DNA of 64,000 nt from Larimichthys crocea. Taxonomy: Eukaryota > Chordata > Actinopteri > Sciaenidae. The translations under genes and the position numbers were made by a program. The stretch is taken from NCBI RefSeq assembly GCF_000972845.2, contig NC_040032.1, positions 15,651,358-15,715,357 of the forward strand, written 5' to 3'. Below the pieces are notes generated by a model that was given only the letters and a program-made list of their open reading frames with translations, made no database searches and was not told where the DNA came from. Below, in pieces: positions 60,362 through 64,000 of this stretch. The number at the start of each line of letters is the position of its first letter. Positions within the stretch are counted from its first letter, which is position 1.

Positions 60362-63300
60362 TACTATATATCATATTACAGTATATATTTTGCCTTGCTG
60401 TGCCTCTGCTGAGTCCACTTGCACTCACCGCTCTCGCCAGCTGTGGTTCTGGTCTTCAATTCCAGCGTCATTCCCTGTCCCCCGTCCCCGGGTCTGAAAC
60501 CATCTCTTTCCAGTGGTCCAACAATGGAACACAAACAACAAATAGACATGGACAATGGACATTGGCATATTTTAGCAACATCTTGAGCTCCAACCACCAA
60601 CTCAGTTATGGTTAACAAAACTAAGAGTCTGTCGTTGGGAACAGTGGGTGAAAATATTAAAGTCTGGACCAAAGTAATGGACACCTTCACTATTATATGC
60701 TTCTAGCATTACTAAAAATATTGAATCTAGAAAATTATCTCTCTGTGTATACTCATAACTTGTCTGCAAACAAACAAACACAACATTACATTGATGATCT
60801 AAAATGAAAGATATGTTTTGAGTACCTTCGATGGAATTCCAGTTGGCCAGTTTTTCCTTAGATAAAGTGGTCCTTGTCTCTGGATTCACCTCAAACAGGT
60901 CATTTCCATGCCAGCTAGTTTCATGAAAATGTTATATGACTGATACTTCAACCTGGTCTAACAAATATGAACACTGAAATTAACATTTCACTTAAAATTG
61001 TTTCAGTTTTAGTTTAAAATAACAGAGACTTGATGGAAGAGGTGAAAGGGAATTTAAATTTTACGACGCTTTCACATTTTAAAGACTCCAACACCAGAGT
61101 CCCAACAAAATTCATAGACCTTGCTGCAGGCAGTATTCACTGGGACTGTTTTCAGACATATTGTTTTGATAACTGCAGGCTCTATAATCATGACTGCTTT
61201 AGCGTAAAATTGCTTTTCTGGAAACTCCATTTGTCCTCCTCCATCAAAAACAAAAATCAGGGACTCTGCCAAAATATGTGACCATGTGACAATATGTGTT
61301 AATAGTTTCCTTGAAACGAAGTGAGGCTCACCTTTTCCAGTAGAGGAAATGACGCTTTTCTCTAAATGAGCACAAGTTAACAATTAAAGCAAGTTTGAAT
61401 AATCATCACTTGGTTTGTGCTGATATGGTAGAGAGTCATTATCCTCCGAGAACTCCGCTCCAGGCAGTCCAATTATGGATATCTGGCACTGAAGTCACAT
61501 GCATAATACTGTTTTACACTTTTAGCTGAGCGCACATATAAATCAATCAATCAAACTTTGTTTTTATAACACCTTTCATACAGTTCAGAGTGCTTGACGG
61601 ATGACATCGATGTACATCTTCATCTTCTTCTTTACTGCGTGCTTTAAACGCATGATGACTAAATAAGGATTAAAAAGACCACAGACAAGAAGATCGACGT
61701 GGATGCTGATGGAAATATTAATATCCTCCGTCCAAAAGGGAGCCATAAAATAATGCGTTTAGGGAGGAGGAGGAGAAGGCCTGGGAATCACTGGTAGGAC
61801 TATTTGTTCAACTAGAAATAGCAGTACGATGCGTATCAAAACTGACCAGGTCAACTGGGGTAACAGAGACAAAAGAACAACTTAGGCATTAAGCATGTTA
61901 CGTCAATTATAGTCAATTATAGCCATTACTTCTAATTACGTGAACAGATCTGAGTAATTAGGATGCGCTGCATGAAGCAACACCAGAGAATTGAGGAAAT
62001 CACGTTATTATAATCGAATGAATCAAAGAAGGAATAATAAAAAAAGTTTCACTCAGGGAAGTCATTTCTTTGATTGAGTCAGGGTTCAGTTCAGTCAATG
62101 TGTAAGCAATCAAAAGATCAGCTCAATCAGGTTATTCTAACTACGAATATGATTATGACGTGGCGTGTTGCTGGTTGAAACAACCACTACTAATAACATC
62201 AGAAGCTCTGCTTTTACATTATGCACTTGAAATGTAAGAAATCATTAAGCATCCATGTATTTATTTGTTATTCTAGCTTCTTTGTTTGTCTGGCTAGAAA
62301 AAAAATATATACTGTTATATATATTATATTATATATAATATGACTCTTTTCTTCCTCCTGCTGGACATAAGCAGGTAGTGAGCTGAGGATTGGTTGTGAC
62401 CACTCGGCAGTGGTAAAATGTAACTAAATACTTTACGTTAATTTACTCGAGTACAAATTTGAGATACTTGAATTCACCTGACTATTTCATATACTTCTAC
62501 TCCACAGAACTCCAATACAGAAATATTGTACTCTTAACTTCTCTGCATTTATTTGACTATAACGGCACGATTACTAGTTACTTGACGAAAAAGTACTACA
62601 CATACAAACACATGTTGTTCATACAATATGATGCTGATAGATTAAACTCCTACATAAAGTTAGCTTTACCTTGACCACAGTACAGTCATTAATGCATTAC
62701 CTACAATAAACTATGAAATAAACTTGAAAATAATACTTACATACTTTTATATTAAGTGACAGTCCCGATGCTTAAATATAAGGATGGTGCTTGCGTATGA
62801 GTCTTATTTGTGTATGAGCATACTTATATATATAATATACCATATAATATACCAGTGATGAACGTGTATATGTGAACTTCAGGAGAACAGACTGCATCAG
62901 ATCATTCTGCTCATAGGATATGATTCTTTTCGGCCATTACCAGGATTTAAAAAGGCCTTCCAGCTGCGTTGTCAATCATCATCATTCACACTCGTGCGCT
63001 AACGAGATGTGAGTGAGCCCGAAGTGATGTCTCTGACTAACAAGCTTTTTCTCAGTGTTACAAGGCCGCTGGTCTGACGTGCTGCACTTCCAAATCTTTC
63101 TTCTATCATCAAAGCTGTCTAGTAAATCAAATAAAGGTTCTGGCTGGATTATCTCAACAGCTATCGGACGGCTTGCCATAAAAATCTTCCTCTGATATTC
63201 AAAGCCTCGGGAGGATATGAAAGGACTTTGGTGATCTTCTGACTCTTCTAATCACTTATTCAGTGAAGGATTGTCATGTCTCTGAGATAGACTGGCACAA

Positions 63301-64000
63301 AATGTTGTACAAACATTCACGATTTGATGCAAAAAAAAAAGTACTTTTACTTTAGTGCCACCGCCAGATTGACGTTTCCTTTCATGTAATCATGAGGTTC
63401 ATATTTCGTTTTTTTATGGAAATATCTCAACAAATGACATTAGTCATCCCTTAACTTTAAATATAGAAAAATAACGCACGTATCAAAAGTGACAGACCGC
63501 CCTCTTCTTGAAGTGTGAGGGGGAGGGAGTCTGACTATCCAACAGGCACTTTGGATAAAGCACAACTGCAACTCTCTGCTTGCTGACACTGAAACGAGTC
63601 ATGCGAGTTTAAACCTCAGTTCGGCTGTAATAACTAAGAACTAAGAATATGCTTACAGAGAATAAGCCTTACTCAGAATAACTGCTCTCATAATAGAAAG
63701 AGCCAGTATCAGGGTCTGTCATTCTGTGGAACATTTGATGGAGTGGTACTGGGAGCAGATGCAATCCCAAAGTCAACAGCACTAACCTAAACAAACAAGC
63801 AACGCAAAATAAATGACAAAAACTGCGCCACTGCGGCTGTCGCTACGTGTTCCACGTTGTTTATCTAGGAGAGTTCAATTTCTTTAAGTTGCGGGTGATA
63901 TGATCTTTGTCATCCAAACGAATTTCTGTCTTGGGACAATAAAGGAAGTTATTACCAGCTGTAGTATGTTTTGCTATACATTTGTCAAAGTTTTAAAGGA
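60362..64000. other. Intergenic to window end, repeats only
   Basis: No exon is recognised. It contains a 'caatcaatcaaactttgttt' repeat at about 61545-61605 (a common fish SINE-like end), the repeat at 62410-62770 and AT-palindromic DNA at about 62305-62342. A tail-like 'gggacaataaaggaagttat' near 63937 may be another LINE 3' end. Confidence 0.5.
62410..62770 (+). repeat. Teleost 'AGTGGTGGAATGTAACTAAGTAC' repeat
   Basis: 'agtggtaaaatgtaactaaa', 'ttactcgagtacaaatttga', 'gatacttgaattcacctgac' and 'cttctactccacagaactcc' follow the consensus of a very common fish interspersed repeat, from memory. A frame of 71 codons inside it is part of the repeat. Confidence 0.75.

Overview
This is a piece of a vertebrate nuclear genome, almost certainly a ray-finned (teleost) fish. 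It has four spliced, vertebrate-type genes with GT-AG introns, AT-rich intergenic DNA, CA/GT microsatellites, and many interspersed repeats of types common in fish (tRNA-derived SINEs, CR1/L2/Rex-type LINE relics, a DIRS-like reverse transcriptase relic, hAT-like ends and TIR elements). There is no sign of bacterial operons, CRISPR arrays or phage. Family names rest on reading the translations and remembered family features; no database search was possible.

Layout. 1-10.6 kb: gene-poor, repeat-rich DNA. 10.7-14.9 kb (+): a four-exon claudin gene, best matched by claudin-7 (209 aa), with a CRE, a GC box and a TATA box upstream. 14.9-17.5 kb: intergenic. 17.5-21.9 kb (-): nucleophosmin npm1, 11 coding exons rebuilt in frame to 294 aa. 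22.1-25.5 kb: a pile of nested transposon fragments, including a roughly 208-bp segment present twice. 25.6-43.4 kb (-): kcnip1 (Kv-channel-interacting protein 1, KChIP1), eight coding exons giving 225 aa, with its first coding exon 12.7 kb upstream of the rest. 43.5-53.7 kb: intergenic, with a LINE relic. 53.8-55.2 kb (-): a two-exon class A GPCR that reads as a histamine H2 receptor-like protein. 55.2-64 kb: no gene seen, only repeats.

The genes do not form a pathway. They are a tight-junction protein, a nucleolar histone/ribosome chaperone, a calcium-sensing potassium-channel subunit and an aminergic receptor. npm1 and kcnip1 are also close together on human 5q35, so that pair looks like conserved synteny. 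The claudin next to npm1 does not match the human arrangement.

I found no undescribed multi-gene system. The points most worth a second look are: the H2-like receptor, which has tyrosine where the H2 histamine-contact aspartate of TM5 should be and no in-frame ATG for its N-terminus; the duplicated segment lodged in a LINE between about 50-bp flanking repeats; a perfect 23-bp inverted repeat in npm1 intron 1; a 15-A run directly before the npm1 start codon; a (CT)n tract beside a kcnip1 splice acceptor; and a perfect Grainyhead-type motif plus a repeated 20-mer in claudin intron 1.
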